Positions 1 through 9,131 are shown, numbered from the stretch's first letter. The stretch is 64,000 bases of DNA from Deltaproteobacteria bacterium (GCA_016235345.1 JACRLG010000016.1:36268-100267), one strand, 5' to 3'. Numbers and translations: made by a program. Notes: generated from the sequence alone by a model not told the origin.

Positions 1-747
1 TGGTGGAAAAAGCCCCGCCATAAGAACAAGATCGCCGAACTCACCACAATGGGCGAGGAAATCCTGCTTTTGAAGGGCGTGTGGGAGAAAAACCGGTCCC
101 TCTGGTACGTGTCCTATCCCTTTCATCTTGGGCTCTATCTTGCGGCGGCCTTCGTGGGCCTTCTGGTGGTGGGCGCGATTGCCGGAAAATCCTTTATTGC
201 CGCGCCCGTCCACGCGCTCACATCCTTCATCGGACCGCTTTCCTTCGTCCTCGTGCTTTTCGGCTCGGTGGGCCTTTTCCGCCGCCGCATGACGGACGAG
301 GGCTTAAAGCCCTACAACGCTGCGGGACATTTCGTGAACCTGATCCTTTTCGCCGTCACCATGATAGTGGCCATTCTCACCTGGCTTCTCGTGGACACCG
401 ACTTTTCCAAGGCCAGGGCGCTAGTGGCCGATCTCGCCCTCTTCCGTTTCGACACCCTTTCCGGCCTTTTCGCGCTCCAGGTTTTCTGCGGGTTCTTCCT
501 CCTGGCCTACATCCCCATGACCCACATGGCGCATTTTTTCATGAAGTACTTCATGTGGCACGACATCCGCTGGGGAGACGAACCCAACATCGACACTCCC
601 GAAACCGACGCCAAAATCGGCGTAGTGCTCAATTACCCGGTCTCCTGGTCAGCCTCGCACATTGCCGGACACGGCCGCACCACCTGGGCAGAGGTGGCGA
701 CGTTCAACCCGGCCCTTGACGCGAAAGACGATCAGCAGCCGAAATAA
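1..747 (+). CDS. NarI/DsrM-like membrane cytochrome b subunit (5' end missing)
   Basis: The reading frame is open from base 1, so the true start lies outside the window. About 248 residues are visible, with several hydrophobic helices and histidines placed as in NarI-type di-heme cytochrome b subunits (YPFHLGLYL near the first helix, MTHMAHFF and YFMWH near the last). Such subunits pass electrons between the quinone pool and a partner iron-sulfur protein. The next gene, 70 bases downstream, is a DsrK/HdrD-like protein, which is the partner expected in DsrMK, Hme or Tmc type complexes of sulfate reducers. The family assignment rests on helix/histidine pattern plus this context. Which complex it belongs to cannot be decided from the visible part. 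Confidence 0.75.
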   Translation, partial: WWKKPRHKNKIAELTTMGEEILLLKGVWEKNRSLWYVSYPFHLGLYLAAAFVGLLVVGAIAGKSFIAAPVHALTSFIGPLSFVLVLFGSVGLFRRRMTDEGLKPYNAAGHFVNLILFAVTMIVAILTWLLVDTDFSKARALVADLALFRFDTLSGLFALQVFCGFFLLAYIPMTHMAHFFMKYFMWHDIRWGDEPNIDTPETDAKIGVVLNYPVSWSASHIAGHGRTTWAEVATFNPALDAKDDQQPK

Positions 748-817
748 GAGGCCTGCGCACCGGGCCTCATCAGGCTGCCGGAATCAACCGGAAAAACTTT
801 TCGGAAGGACGATTACA

Positions 818-2407
818 ATGAGCACCAAAAGGCAGATAAACATAAACGACATCGGAAAAGCCACGGACCAGTTCCGCCATCTCGATCCTTCGACTCTAAT
901 GAAAATCGAGGGATACGACGACAACGTCTGGACCCCCCTGAAGGCCGACGTGAAGGAGCGGTACGCCGCCATCCTGGACGACACCAGTATTCTTCCCATT
1001 CCCCGCCCCAAGACCAAGGAGGAGGAGGAGGCGCTTGTAAACAAGTTCATAGACGGCATGAGAAAGAGCTTCACCAAGGAAAACAACTGGACCTTCCTTG
1101 CCATGCTGGAAACTTCCATGGAGCACTGCGCCAAGTGCAACACCTGCTCCGAAGCCTGCCATCTCTACGAGGCCTCCGGCGAGGACGCCATGTACAGGCC
1201 GAATTTCAGGAGCGAGATATTCAGGCGCATCTACAAGAAGTACGTGAAAAAGGAACCCTTCGCCAAGTGGCGTCATGGCGACATCGATCTCAACTGGCGC
1301 ACCGTTGCCCGCCTTGGGGAACTCGCCTACCGGTGCAACCTGTGCCGCCGCTGCGCCCAGACCTGCCCCATAGGCGTGGACAACGCCCTTCTGGCGCGTG
1401 AAATTAGGAAAATCTTCTCCCAGGAAATGGGCATCCAGTGCCCGGAACTGCACGAGAAAGGCTCCATGCTCCAGCTCAAGACCGGCTCATCCACCCAGAT
1501 GACCGCCGAGGTGGTGAAGGACAACATGGAGTTCATCGACCAGGACTTCTCCGAGGAGTTCGGCTACGAGTTCCACACCCCCTGGGACGTGGAAGGGGCC
1601 GATATCCTTCTCATCCACAACGCGGGCGAAATAATGGCCTGGCCCGAAAACATCGCGGCCTTTCACATGATCTTCAAGGCCGCCGGGCTTTCCTGGACCC
1701 TGTCCTCCGACATCACTGCGTATGATTCCATCAACTACGGCACCTTCTACGACGACGTGCAGTTCGCCCGCACCGCCATTCTTCACGCATCCGCCGCCCA
1801 GAAGCTGGGAGTCAAGAAGATCATACTGGCCGAGTGCGGCCACGCCCACAAGGCCCTCACCGTGATCGCCGACAGGGTTCTGCCCGTGCCCCTCAAAATC
1901 CCGCGCGAGTCGTGCTTCCCGCTTCTTAGGGACATTGTTTTGAGCGGCAAGATCAAGTTCGACCCCACCCGGAACAATTTCCCGGTAACCCTTCACGACC
2001 CCTGCAACGTGACACGGCTCATGGGCATAATAAAGCCCCAGAGGGACATCATGAAGGCGCTTTGCCCCCAGTTCCGGGAAATGACCCCCCACGGCGTTCA
2101 CAACTACTGCTGCGGCGGCGGATCGGGCTACGCCATCATGCACCGGAACAACATCCTCGACTGGCGCATGTTCATTGCCGGAAGAAAAAAGCTCGATCAG
2201 ATTCTGAACGCCTTTTCCGACTGCCGGGGGCCGGAGCACCAGAAGTACGTGTGCGCTCCCTGCTCCAACTGCAAGGGCCAGATGCGCGACATGATCGGCC
2301 ATTACGAGCTGATGGAAAAGGAATCCATGGCCTACGGCGGAATAGTGGAGCTCATCGTGAACGCCATGGTGGATGTGAAGCCAGGGTTTATCAAGTGGGA
2401 AGAATAG
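818..2407 (+). CDS. DsrK/HdrD-like iron-sulfur protein
   Basis: Predicted 529-residue cytoplasmic subunit that couples heme b electrons to a thiol/disulfide or similar reaction. Two [4Fe-4S] motifs are visible: CAKCNTCSEAC, and CNLCRRCAQTCP about 70 residues later. The C-terminal half carries CCG-domain cysteines of the HdrD/DsrK type (LHDPCN, NYCCGGGSG, CAPCSNCK). ATG at 818 is chosen over an upstream in-frame start because GGAAGGA lies just before it and the protein then starts cleanly as MSTKRQ. With the preceding NarI-like gene it forms a DsrMK/HmeCD-like pair. No periplasmic cytochrome or other complex member follows, so this may be a stand-alone two-subunit module. The substrate is not evident. 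Confidence 0.8.
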   Translation: MSTKRQININDIGKATDQFRHLDPSTLMKIEGYDDNVWTPLKADVKERYAAILDDTSILPIPRPKTKEEEEALVNKFIDGMRKSFTKENNWTFLAMLETSMEHCAKCNTCSEACHLYEASGEDAMYRPNFRSEIFRRIYKKYVKKEPFAKWRHGDIDLNWRTVARLGELAYRCNLCRRCAQTCPIGVDNALLAREIRKIFSQEMGIQCPELHEKGSMLQLKTGSSTQMTAEVVKDNMEFIDQDFSEEFGYEFHTPWDVEGADILLIHNAGEIMAWPENIAAFHMIFKAAGLSWTLSSDITAYDSINYGTFYDDVQFARTAILHASAAQKLGVKKIILAECGHAHKALTVIADRVLPVPLKIPRESCFPLLRDIVLSGKIKFDPTRNNFPVTLHDPCNVTRLMGIIKPQRDIMKALCPQFREMTPHGVHNYCCGGGSGYAIMHRNNILDWRMFIAGRKKLDQILNAFSDCRGPEHQKYVCAPCSNCKGQMRDMIGHYELMEKESMAYGGIVELIVNAMVDVKPGFIKWEE

Positions 2408-2468
2408 GCTGACACGATTCGACATCAGAAAACATCCCGCGATTTATACGGGAAAAAGGAGGTCTCTC

Positions 2469-2996
2469 ATGGCGCGTGCATCGGAAAAGACCATACTGGT
2501 GGTGGACGACGAGCCGGACGTCCGCAACTTCCTGGCCACGTGCCTGGAGGACGCCGGTTTCAACGTGGAAACTGCAAAGGACGGCGTGGACGCCCTGGAA
2601 AAGGTGGCGGCTCACGTTCCCGATCTTATAACCCTCGACATGGTGATGCCCCGCCAGAGCGGAACCAGGGTGATGCGGGAGCTTCGGGCCAACGAGAAGA
2701 CCGCACACGTGCCCGTCATCGTCATCACGGCCCATGCCAAAGACGAGTTCGGCTCGGACGAGATAAAGGAGCTGAACGCGTTCGCGGCAAGGCTTCGGCC
2801 CAAGTACATGATGGAAAAACCCATAACGCCCCAGAAGCTCGTGAAGGCCATAGCCGACATCCTGGAAGTGGACCCGGACGAGGCGGACGAGGCCGGGCAG
2901 CCTTCAAGCCCCGATTCCGAGCTTCTTTCAAAGCTCATCTCCGGGGCCGACCCGGATACCTTGAACCGAATAAGGGCGCTTCTGGACAAAAAGTAG
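2469..2996 (+). CDS. single-domain response regulator
   Basis: A 175-residue protein with one CheY-like receiver domain (residues about 8-130) and no DNA-binding or enzymatic output domain. The acidic pocket D13/D14, phosphoacceptor D57 in LDMVMP, the Thr in VITAHA and the Lys in MEKP are all present, so phosphorylation should be possible. The last 45 residues are acidic and end in a short helix that could bind a partner. A strong Shine-Dalgarno (AAAAAGGAGG) precedes the ATG. It follows the DsrK-like gene by 61 bases and is closed by a strong terminator, so it probably belongs to the redox operon. Its cognate kinase is unknown; the kinase-like gene at 3167 is a neighbour but looks catalytically degenerate. 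Confidence 0.85.
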   Translation: MARASEKTILVVDDEPDVRNFLATCLEDAGFNVETAKDGVDALEKVAAHVPDLITLDMVMPRQSGTRVMRELRANEKTAHVPVIVITAHAKDEFGSDEIKELNAFAARLRPKYMMEKPITPQKLVKAIADILEVDPDEADEAGQPSSPDSELLSKLISGADPDTLNRIRALLDKK

Positions 2997-3045
2997 CCGC
3001 GCCAGCCGCTTTTTAAAGGGGCGGCATGGCCTTTTCGGCCTCACG

Positions 3046-3079
3046 GGGGAACCGGATTTTTTCGGTTCCCCTTTTTTTT
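3046..3079 (+). terminator. intrinsic terminator after the response regulator
   Basis: Perfect 9-bp stem GGGGAACCG/CGGTTCCCC with an 8-base loop, followed by eight T. It separates the redox/receiver operon from the sensor-kinase operon. Confidence 0.9.
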
Positions 3080-3166
3080 CCCGCTCCAAGATGGTATCAT
3101 TGAGCCAAGTTCGTACTTGATGCGGCCCAGTCCCGTTTTACAGATATTGTAACGCCCAGGTGAAAC

Positions 3167-4387
3167 ATGCAAAATGAACGAACCTCCTCCCCCATGACCG
3201 ATGATGACCTGAGAAAAAGGCTCACGGACCTTGAAGCCCGGCTGGAAAAAGCCCTGGTCCTTGAACCCGAACTGGAAAGGCTCAAGGCAGGGATGGCCGA
3301 ATCGGCCAGGTACGGGGCCATGGGCAGCTTTGCCCGTGGGATCGTGCACGAGATCAACAACGTCCTGGGCATCATAATGGCCCTGGTGGAGCGCGGGCTT
3401 GCGGTCAACCCGCCGGGGACAACGGGACACGCCAATTATTCGAGGCTCATTGAGGCAGTGAAAAGAGCCACCGACCTTGTGAGCCAGATTCCGGCGTCGT
3501 ACCGGAAATCCGAGGCCAATTCCCCGGTGGAGATCGGCCTCATAGTCAAGGGGGCGTCCAGGTTCCTGGAGGGAAGCCTTCCCATCAACGTCAATCTCAA
3601 CATGGACGTTTCGGCGGGTACGGGCGCGGTAAAGGCGGACCCCGGCGAAGTGCACAGGATACTGGTATATCTCGCTTCCATAGCGTCCCAGGCCCTGGAC
3701 CGCACGGGCGGCGAGCTTTCCATAAGCCTTTTACGGATCGGGGCCGAAAACGCCCCTTCCATGCTCCGGCTTTCGGCGGTGTGCAAAAGGGAGAGGCCCT
3801 CGCCGGATGCCGTTGACCTTGCCATGTTCGCCGACCCGGACTTCAACCGCTACATAGGCTTCATAAGCGGCATTATGGCCGAGCACCTGGGCAGCAGCTC
3901 CGTTTACATGGAAAACGGGGAACTGGTCTTAAACATGGACTTTCCGGGCATGGAGGAGGACCTGCGCAAGGCGGAGCCCGAAGCGCCACGGGACGCGTCC
4001 AAAGGAAGCGAACGGCTCCTTTTCGTCGAGGACGAGGTGGTTCTGGCGGAACTATGGCAGGAGGTCCTGAAGGACATGGGCTACGATGTCACCGTCGCCC
4101 ATTCGGGGCGGGAGGCCCTGGACATCTTCACCGCAGACCCGAACGGATTCGACTGCGTTCTCACCGACCGCACCATGCCAATCATGCCGGGCGAGCGGCT
4201 GGCCCGGGCCATTTCCAAGATAAGGCCGGAAATCCCCATAATCATGTGCACCGGCCACAGCGGGCTAATGACCCCGGAAATGCTCGCCCAGAACCATCTG
4301 AAAGCCTGCCTTCAAAAGCCCCTGGGCTTCAACGAGGTCGCTGAAACCCTTCGCAGGGTCATAGACGAGTCCAAGCGTGCCTCCTAA
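3167..4387 (+). CDS. hybrid histidine-kinase-like protein with degenerate ATPase domain
   Basis: A 406-residue soluble protein. An N-terminal coiled coil (about 10-45) leads into a HisKA-like helix with HEINNVLGII, giving candidate phospho-His61. The following region (about 120-262) has the size and position of a HATPase domain, but I see no N-box asparagines and no DxGxG ATP-lid motif. The C-terminal receiver (about 283-400) is intact: E288/D289 pocket, phosphoacceptor D334 in LTDRTMP, Lys in CLQKP. It therefore looks like a pseudokinase or a phosphotransfer protein that keeps its His and Asp sites. It overlaps the next gene by 11 bases, so it is co-translated with the SGNH pair and may regulate or be regulated with it. 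Confidence 0.75.
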   Translation: MQNERTSSPMTDDDLRKRLTDLEARLEKALVLEPELERLKAGMAESARYGAMGSFARGIVHEINNVLGIIMALVERGLAVNPPGTTGHANYSRLIEAVKRATDLVSQIPASYRKSEANSPVEIGLIVKGASRFLEGSLPINVNLNMDVSAGTGAVKADPGEVHRILVYLASIASQALDRTGGELSISLLRIGAENAPSMLRLSAVCKRERPSPDAVDLAMFADPDFNRYIGFISGIMAEHLGSSSVYMENGELVLNMDFPGMEEDLRKAEPEAPRDASKGSERLLFVEDEVVLAELWQEVLKDMGYDVTVAHSGREALDIFTADPNGFDCVLTDRTMPIMPGERLARAISKIRPEIPIIMCTGHSGLMTPEMLAQNHLKACLQKPLGFNEVAETLRRVIDESKRAS

Positions 4388-5435
4388 ATCATCCCAACCG
4401 GAAAAACCGATCGGGCCGGAAAAGCGGAAAAGGCGCTTTTTTGCGCTTTTTTGCGTATGCGCCGCCATGGTCGCCGGATTCACGGTTTTCGAGATTGTCC
4501 TTCGTTATGGCGGGGTATCCGACTACGACAGGAACCGGCCCTCCTGGAACCCGCCGGAAAGATTCCGCGAGATCGACAGGCGGATAAACGAGAAGAACCG
4601 CGAATTTTCGATGTCCAACCAGTTCGGCTTCAACGACCGGGACAGAACCAAAAAAAAGCCCGAAGGAATCCGCTACAGGATAGCTGTTCTGGGCGATTCC
4701 TTCATCTGGGGCGACGGGGTTCCTTACGACGTCATCTGGAGCCACAAGCTGGAAAAACTTATAACGGCGAAACGGCCCGATGTGGAGGTGCTGAGCTGGG
4801 GCAAGTGCGGCTGGTCCACCAAGGACGAGCTCAATTTTTTAAAAGAGTACGGAATCGCTTTCGCCCCCGACCTTCTTATCGTGGGCTGGGTCAGCAACGA
4901 CCCGGATGTGGGGGCTTTCCCGCAAAAGGACCTGAACCTCTCCCTTCCCTTCGCCCCCCTGCACCTTCTGTTTCCGGACACGGCCAACGCCCTGCAGGCA
5001 AGGACAGAAAGCATCCTTTCAAAGAGCCTGTTCAAGGGCTACGGTTACAGCTCATGGCAGGACAGGCTCTACACCCAGGAAAACCTGGCCCTTTACGACG
5101 TGGTTCTTGCTGAGTTCGCTCAGTTTTGCCGGGAAAAAAGCCTTCCGGTCCTTTTCGTTCTTACTCCCAACAATTACGCGGAGTACCACGGCGAACTTTT
5201 CGGAAAAGTGAAGCCGTTTTTCGGGAAAAACAAAATCAGGCACCTGGACCTGTTCCCGGCGGTGTGCGAAAAGCTGAAAGGCCGCCCCTTCAAGGAACTT
5301 ACGGCCAATCCGGCCAACGGGCATCCCGGAGACCCGGTCACCACGGTATATGCTGATGAAGTGTTCAAATTCGTTACCAAAGACCCTAAAATCTCGCGTC
5401 TTTTTCAGGCGCACATAAAGCCTTCGGCAAAATGA
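4377..5435 (+). CDS. membrane-anchored SGNH/GDSL hydrolase-like protein
   Basis: A 352-residue protein starting at GTG inside the end of the preceding gene. A basic N-terminus is followed by one membrane helix (about 21-43) that would anchor the catalytic domain in the periplasm. Block I is clear (LGDSFIWGDG, nucleophile candidate S108), a SND motif fits block III, and NGHPGD near the C-terminus is a plausible but atypical block V. SGNH enzymes hydrolyse esters or move acyl/acetyl groups on glycans. The substrate here is unknown. It is followed by a second SGNH gene in ATGA overlap, and the two share layout (one N-terminal helix, then block I), which suggests duplication or a two-component modification step. 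Confidence 0.7.
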   Translation: MPPKSSQPEKPIGPEKRKRRFFALFCVCAAMVAGFTVFEIVLRYGGVSDYDRNRPSWNPPERFREIDRRINEKNREFSMSNQFGFNDRDRTKKKPEGIRYRIAVLGDSFIWGDGVPYDVIWSHKLEKLITAKRPDVEVLSWGKCGWSTKDELNFLKEYGIAFAPDLLIVGWVSNDPDVGAFPQKDLNLSLPFAPLHLLFPDTANALQARTESILSKSLFKGYGYSSWQDRLYTQENLALYDVVLAEFAQFCREKSLPVLFVLTPNNYAEYHGELFGKVKPFFGKNKIRHLDLFPAVCEKLKGRPFKELTANPANGHPGDPVTTVYADEVFKFVTKDPKISRLFQAHIKPSAK

Positions 5436-7132
5436 TGAAACACATCCCGCGCAAAAAGCTCGCCATTAAAATCGCCGCAGTTGCCGGCGGGCTCATAATG
5501 GGCCTTGTGCTTTTCGAGGCATTTTTTCAACTTGCCGATCTGCTGAAGGGCAGCAAGCCGGACGTGGCAAGCGTTCTGCAGCAGCGGCCTGTGATCCATC
5601 CTTATCAGCCCTCGCCCTGGTATCATTCCTTTCCCTCCGCCAACGTGGCCATGCACACTGTTCTGGCCCCCTTCTCCGAGGATTCGGCCCATTACGGACA
5701 GCACAATTCACAGGGCTTCAGAAGCAGGGAATACACCACGGCGCATCCGCCTGATACTTTCAGAATAGTTGCAGTGGGCGACTCCTTCACTTACGGATGG
5801 GGAGTAAAGGAGAACGAAACCTATACTGCGGCCCTTGAAAAAATCCTTACGGGAAAGTCCGGCAAAGGCATAAAGGCCGAGGTCATAAACCTTGGCATAG
5901 CCGGAAGCCGACCTGCCGACAACTTCGTGCGCCTGCTGGCCCACGGTGAGGCGCTTGCCCCGGACCTCTTAATATTCCAACTCCAGTTGAACGATCTGGA
6001 ATATTCCCTGTTATTACCGTATATTGATTTCTTCGGGGGCTGGTTTTACGAGGCCGGACAGGCAAAGGGCCTCTTTTCCAGGCTGGAATTTGCCGTGAAA
6101 ACCCTGAAAGTCTTGAAGAAGAGGGATATCAGGGACTTCACCTGCATGCTCCGGGATAGTGAAATGGCCAGGATGACTGAGCCTCATTCCTTCGAGTCCC
6201 GGCTTTATGGCGAAGTGCTGAAGTCTCTGGACGAATGGCGAAAAAGGACGGGTGTGCCGGTGCTTGTCGTGGCCTTTCCCATGTTGGACAGCGACAGGAA
6301 CGGCTTAAATTTCAACAATTACACCAACATGGAAGGCCAGGCCGGGCTTAACCGGAAACTTTACAGAACACTGACCGAAGGGGCCATTGCAGTCGGCTTT
6401 CCCCTTTGCGACATGATGGAGATATACCGAAAAACGGCCAGGGGGCGCTATCTGTCGGTTTCGGAAAGCGACAGCCACCCCAACCCCCTTGGCCACGAGC
6501 TTGCGGCCAGGGCCATTTATGAAGCCATCACCACCAAAATCTTTCCAGACCGCCTGCCGGTTCCAAGGCCCAAGGGCCAGGGCTGGGAAGAGGAGGCCCC
6601 CCTGCGCGGCCTTGCGTCCAAAAGCTGGAAAGATCATAGCGAAAACCTTGAGAAGCAGCTCGATCTATTTTCAGCCCTTGCCAGCATCCATCCCAAAGAC
6701 CCCTGGACAAGGTTCCACCTGGCCTTTGTTCACGAAAACCTGGGCCACGACGCAGAAAGCCGGAGGCTTTACGAATCCCTCGAAGCCCTGGCTCCGGGGC
6801 TCGCCATGCCCTGGTATCACGCGGGCCACCGGCTCTCAGGCTCCGGGCGCGAAATCTACATGAAAAAGGTGCTGAAAACCCTTCCCGACTACAGTTTCGC
6901 CTTAAAGGAGCTTGCGGAGATATACAGCCGCACGGGCAGGCAGAAGGATGCATGCGCGGCTTACACGAGGCTGGCCCGGCACCCGCTTTTTCCGGATAAT
7001 TTCAAAAACGCGGTTTTGCGATTGAAGGGGATGGGCTGTTTCGATGAAAACACGGTGAGGATGGAGCACTTCCAGGGCCTGGGCGATCTTGAGGGACCTG
7101 ACGGGAAAATGCGGTTCGATACCCTGCCATAA
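5432..7132 (+). CDS. membrane-anchored SGNH hydrolase-like protein with C-terminal TPR-like region
   Basis: A 566-residue protein overlapping the previous stop (ATGATGA). It has one N-terminal membrane helix (about 11-35), SGNH block I VGDSFTYGWG (S118), LNDLE as block III and a convincing block V, SDSHPNPLGH, supplying the Asp/His of the triad. The last 170 residues are helical with TPR-like features (repeated Leu/Ala/Tyr/Pro spacing, for example HLAFVHENLGHDAESRRLY), suggesting protein-protein binding in the periplasm. Compared with its upstream neighbour its catalytic motifs are more canonical and the helical tail is extra. Likely role: esterase or acyltransferase in envelope polysaccharide modification, inferred from fold and membrane anchoring only. 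Confidence 0.75.
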   Translation: MMKHIPRKKLAIKIAAVAGGLIMGLVLFEAFFQLADLLKGSKPDVASVLQQRPVIHPYQPSPWYHSFPSANVAMHTVLAPFSEDSAHYGQHNSQGFRSREYTTAHPPDTFRIVAVGDSFTYGWGVKENETYTAALEKILTGKSGKGIKAEVINLGIAGSRPADNFVRLLAHGEALAPDLLIFQLQLNDLEYSLLLPYIDFFGGWFYEAGQAKGLFSRLEFAVKTLKVLKKRDIRDFTCMLRDSEMARMTEPHSFESRLYGEVLKSLDEWRKRTGVPVLVVAFPMLDSDRNGLNFNNYTNMEGQAGLNRKLYRTLTEGAIAVGFPLCDMMEIYRKTARGRYLSVSESDSHPNPLGHELAARAIYEAITTKIFPDRLPVPRPKGQGWEEEAPLRGLASKSWKDHSENLEKQLDLFSALASIHPKDPWTRFHLAFVHENLGHDAESRRLYESLEALAPGLAMPWYHAGHRLSGSGREIYMKKVLKTLPDYSFALKELAEIYSRTGRQKDACAAYTRLARHPLFPDNFKNAVLRLKGMGCFDENTVRMEHFQGLGDLEGPDGKMRFDTLP

Positions 7133-7232
7133 CTGATGCGGGCCTGGGAATCAAGGTGGAAAGCTTGAGCGCCTTGGGGAGCCAATCATCGGCCTCTCCG
7201 ATGTGCATTTCAGAGCTTTCGCGCACTTAAAT

Positions 7233-7423
7233 GCCTGTTGAAAAACTCGAACTGAACAGGCTGATGAAAAACGATGAGCCGCAAGGCGTGCGAAAAGCCA
7301 ATGAGTCAAGCGTACCCGCCCAAGAAATCGCAGAGTTCTTGGGCTAAATCAGGATGTTCGTACGTGACGGAATTGGCTTTGAAGCGCGAACATTGCCGGA
7401 TCGCGTTTTTCATCAGCCTGTTA
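7233..7423 (-). repeat. dispersed intergenic repeat, family A, copy 1 (with insertion)
   Basis: Read on the minus strand it begins TAACAGGCTGATGAAAAACG and ends in the family's GAGTTTTTCAACAGGC. It matches copies at 8964 and 25940, but its central loop is replaced by about 42 bases holding their own hairpin (CCCAAGAA/TTCTTGGG). The first three bases are the TAA stop of the diacylglycerol-kinase-like gene. Confidence 0.85.
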
Positions 7424-8392
7424 AGGAACGATCATCTCCACCTGTCCGATTATCCTGAAATCCAGAACGTTTTTTATGCTTACCGATTGTCCGGGTTTTT
7501 CGCCGTCAAGCTGGTAAAAGGTCTTGCCGTCCAGCACCACCTGGAGGCTGTCGGTCTGAAACTGGATCACGTTGGGGCACAGGACGTCCAGGGGGCAGCG
7601 GAAAAACCGCGTAAAATGCATGGACCACCATTCTGCGAGCTTCCTTATGATGGTGACCTCGAAAAAGCCGTCGCTCATGTCGGTTTTTGAGGATATGATG
7701 GCCCCGCCCGCGTAGATGCTGGTGTTGGTGATGAGGATTCCGTGGATGTCGGCTGGCACGTTGTAGACTTTGTAATTGCCCCTCTTGTCCGTATATTTCA
7801 ACTGGAACGAAAAAGGGATGGTGTAAACGAGGTTTCGCACCGCAAGAAGCCCGTACAGGGCGTTATTCACCAGGATGCGCACTCCGGCGGCGGGCTTGAA
7901 GGCCCTGGGCCGCAACCTGTTGAAGGTATTGGAGGTGAGTGCGTCGTTTCCCGCCCCGAAATACCCTGCAAAAAGGCTGTCCCCGCTTACTTCCAGAACG
8001 TCCACCTTTTTGGTCTTTCCGCGCAGTATGACTCCAAGGGTCTCGTGCACCCCCTTCGTCTTGAGAATGGGAAACATCCCCAGGCTCCTGGCCAGGTCGT
8101 TCCCCACCCCGTAGGGGATTATCCCCAGCTTGGGCACGTTTTCCATGCGGGCCGCAGCCTGCATTATGCCGCCGAAGGTGCCGTCCCCGCCCACGCCCAC
8201 CACGATCTCGTAGCCGGGGGCAAGCTCCTTCACCTGGGAGGAAATTTCCGGGGAGGTGAACACGGTGTCGTACTGGTCGGGGCCCACCCCGGCTGCGCTT
8301 AAGGCGTTTCTTATGCGGGCTTCCAGAACCGGGCCGGGGCTCGATCCTGAAACGGGATTGATGAGGAAAAGTATCCGTTTCCTGGCGGTCAT
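7421..8392 (-). CDS. diacylglycerol/lipid kinase family protein
   Basis: About 323 residues with the DAGK catalytic fold: INPVSG near the N-terminus, the GGDGT nucleotide-binding motif at about 68-72 and PYGVGNDLARSLGM about 35 residues on. The family phosphorylates diacylglycerol or related lipids (DgkB, YegS, BmrU types). I place the start at ATG 8392 because AAGG lies 7 bases upstream and the protein then begins MTARKRILF like the family. In-frame starts at 8398 (ATG) and 8455 (TTG) are possible. It follows the RsbW-like gene on the same strand. Its TAA stop is formed by the first bases of an intergenic repeat, so the repeat may also set its 3' end. The exact lipid substrate is unknown. 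Confidence 0.85.
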   Translation of the reverse strand: MTARKRILFLINPVSGSSPGPVLEARIRNALSAAGVGPDQYDTVFTSPEISSQVKELAPGYEIVVGVGGDGTFGGIMQAAARMENVPKLGIIPYGVGNDLARSLGMFPILKTKGVHETLGVILRGKTKKVDVLEVSGDSLFAGYFGAGNDALTSNTFNRLRPRAFKPAAGVRILVNNALYGLLAVRNLVYTIPFSFQLKYTDKRGNYKVYNVPADIHGILITNTSIYAGGAIISSKTDMSDGFFEVTIIRKLAEWWSMHFTRFFRCPLDVLCPNVIQFQTDSLQVVLDGKTFYQLDGEKPGQSVSIKNVLDFRIIGQVEMIVP

Positions 8393-8472
8393 CTTCATGC
8401 CTTTTTTCGATTTCGCCCAAAGAGGCCGCCCGATGAATCTCAACGGCCAGCGCAAGCGATCGGACTTTTTGG

Positions 8473-8928
8473 TCAGCCCGGCTGGGGCGCGGGACGTTTT
8501 TCCATGATTATGCGCTGCGTGCCCTGGTCATCGGTTATGTAGGACACACCGTCGAGGCAATTTTCAATGATGTAGAGCCCGTAGCCGTGATCCTGGGGTT
8601 CCGGCGGAAGACTTGCCGGGGCGCTTTTCTGAGGGAAACCCTGGCCGTCGTGGGACAGTTCCACCACCACCCGGTCGGGCCAGGCCTCGGCCATGACGGA
8701 AAAACGCCTGTCCGAAAGGCCGCTGAAAGCATGGCGTATGACGTTGGCGGCGGCCTCGTTGACGGCAAGAATCAGGGCGTCCGCGCCGGTTTCGTCGTGC
8801 ATGAAACCGGCTTCGGCCTCCCAGAACTTCCGCACGAAAAACCTGAGGCGCGAAAGCTCGGAAAGCTTCGAGTTCAAATCCATTTGCGCCCGCCGGGGAA
8901 CGCCTTGTCCGGTGATGTCATTCGCCAT
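8473..8928 (-). CDS. RsbW-like anti-sigma factor / serine kinase ATPase
   Basis: A 151-residue stand-alone GHKL ATPase of the RsbW/SpoIIAB type. The N-box (LAVNEAAANVIRHAF), a G1-like segment (LSHDGQGF) and the G2 lid (HGYGLYIIENCLD) are all present. Such proteins bind sigma factors or phosphorylate STAS-domain antagonists in partner-switching. No STAS protein, PP2C phosphatase or sigma factor is in the window, so the partner is elsewhere. It sits about 80 bases upstream of the lipid-kinase-like gene and may share its transcript. A family A repeat lies just upstream of its start. Confidence 0.8.
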   Translation of the reverse strand: MANDITGQGVPRRAQMDLNSKLSELSRLRFFVRKFWEAEAGFMHDETGADALILAVNEAAANVIRHAFSGLSDRRFSVMAEAWPDRVVVELSHDGQGFPQKSAPASLPPEPQDHGYGLYIIENCLDGVSYITDDQGTQRIIMEKRPAPQPG

Positions 8929-8963
8929 GGTGCCATTATAACAGAATGAGTTTCAATAATCCA

Positions 8964-9118
8964 TAACAGGCTGTCGAAAAACGCGATCCGCTGTGTTGTG
9001 CTTCAAAGCCAATTCCGTCACGTACGAAAAGTACGCTTACTCATTGGCTTTTCGCACGCCTTGCGGCTCATCGTTTTTCATCAGCCTGTCAAATTTGAGT
9101 TTTTCAACGGGCTGCTAA
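8964..9118 (+). repeat. dispersed intergenic repeat, family A, copy 2
   Basis: 155 bp bounded by TAACAGGCTGTCGAAAAACG and GTTTTTCAACGGGCTGCTAA. Inside it a long imperfect palindrome is visible: AAAGCCAAT (9005-9013) pairs with ATTGGCTTT (9043-9051), with CGTAC/GTACG closing a GAAAA loop. It lies between the RsbW-like start and the ABC-F stop (13 bases away). Confidence 0.9.
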
Positions 9119-9131
9119 CCACGTGAAAGGC

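Noticed and set aside
1487..2425. 312-residue minus-strand frame opposite the DsrK-like gene
   Set aside because: Antisense to a gene with two clear Fe-S motifs and CCG domains; no recognisable protein features.
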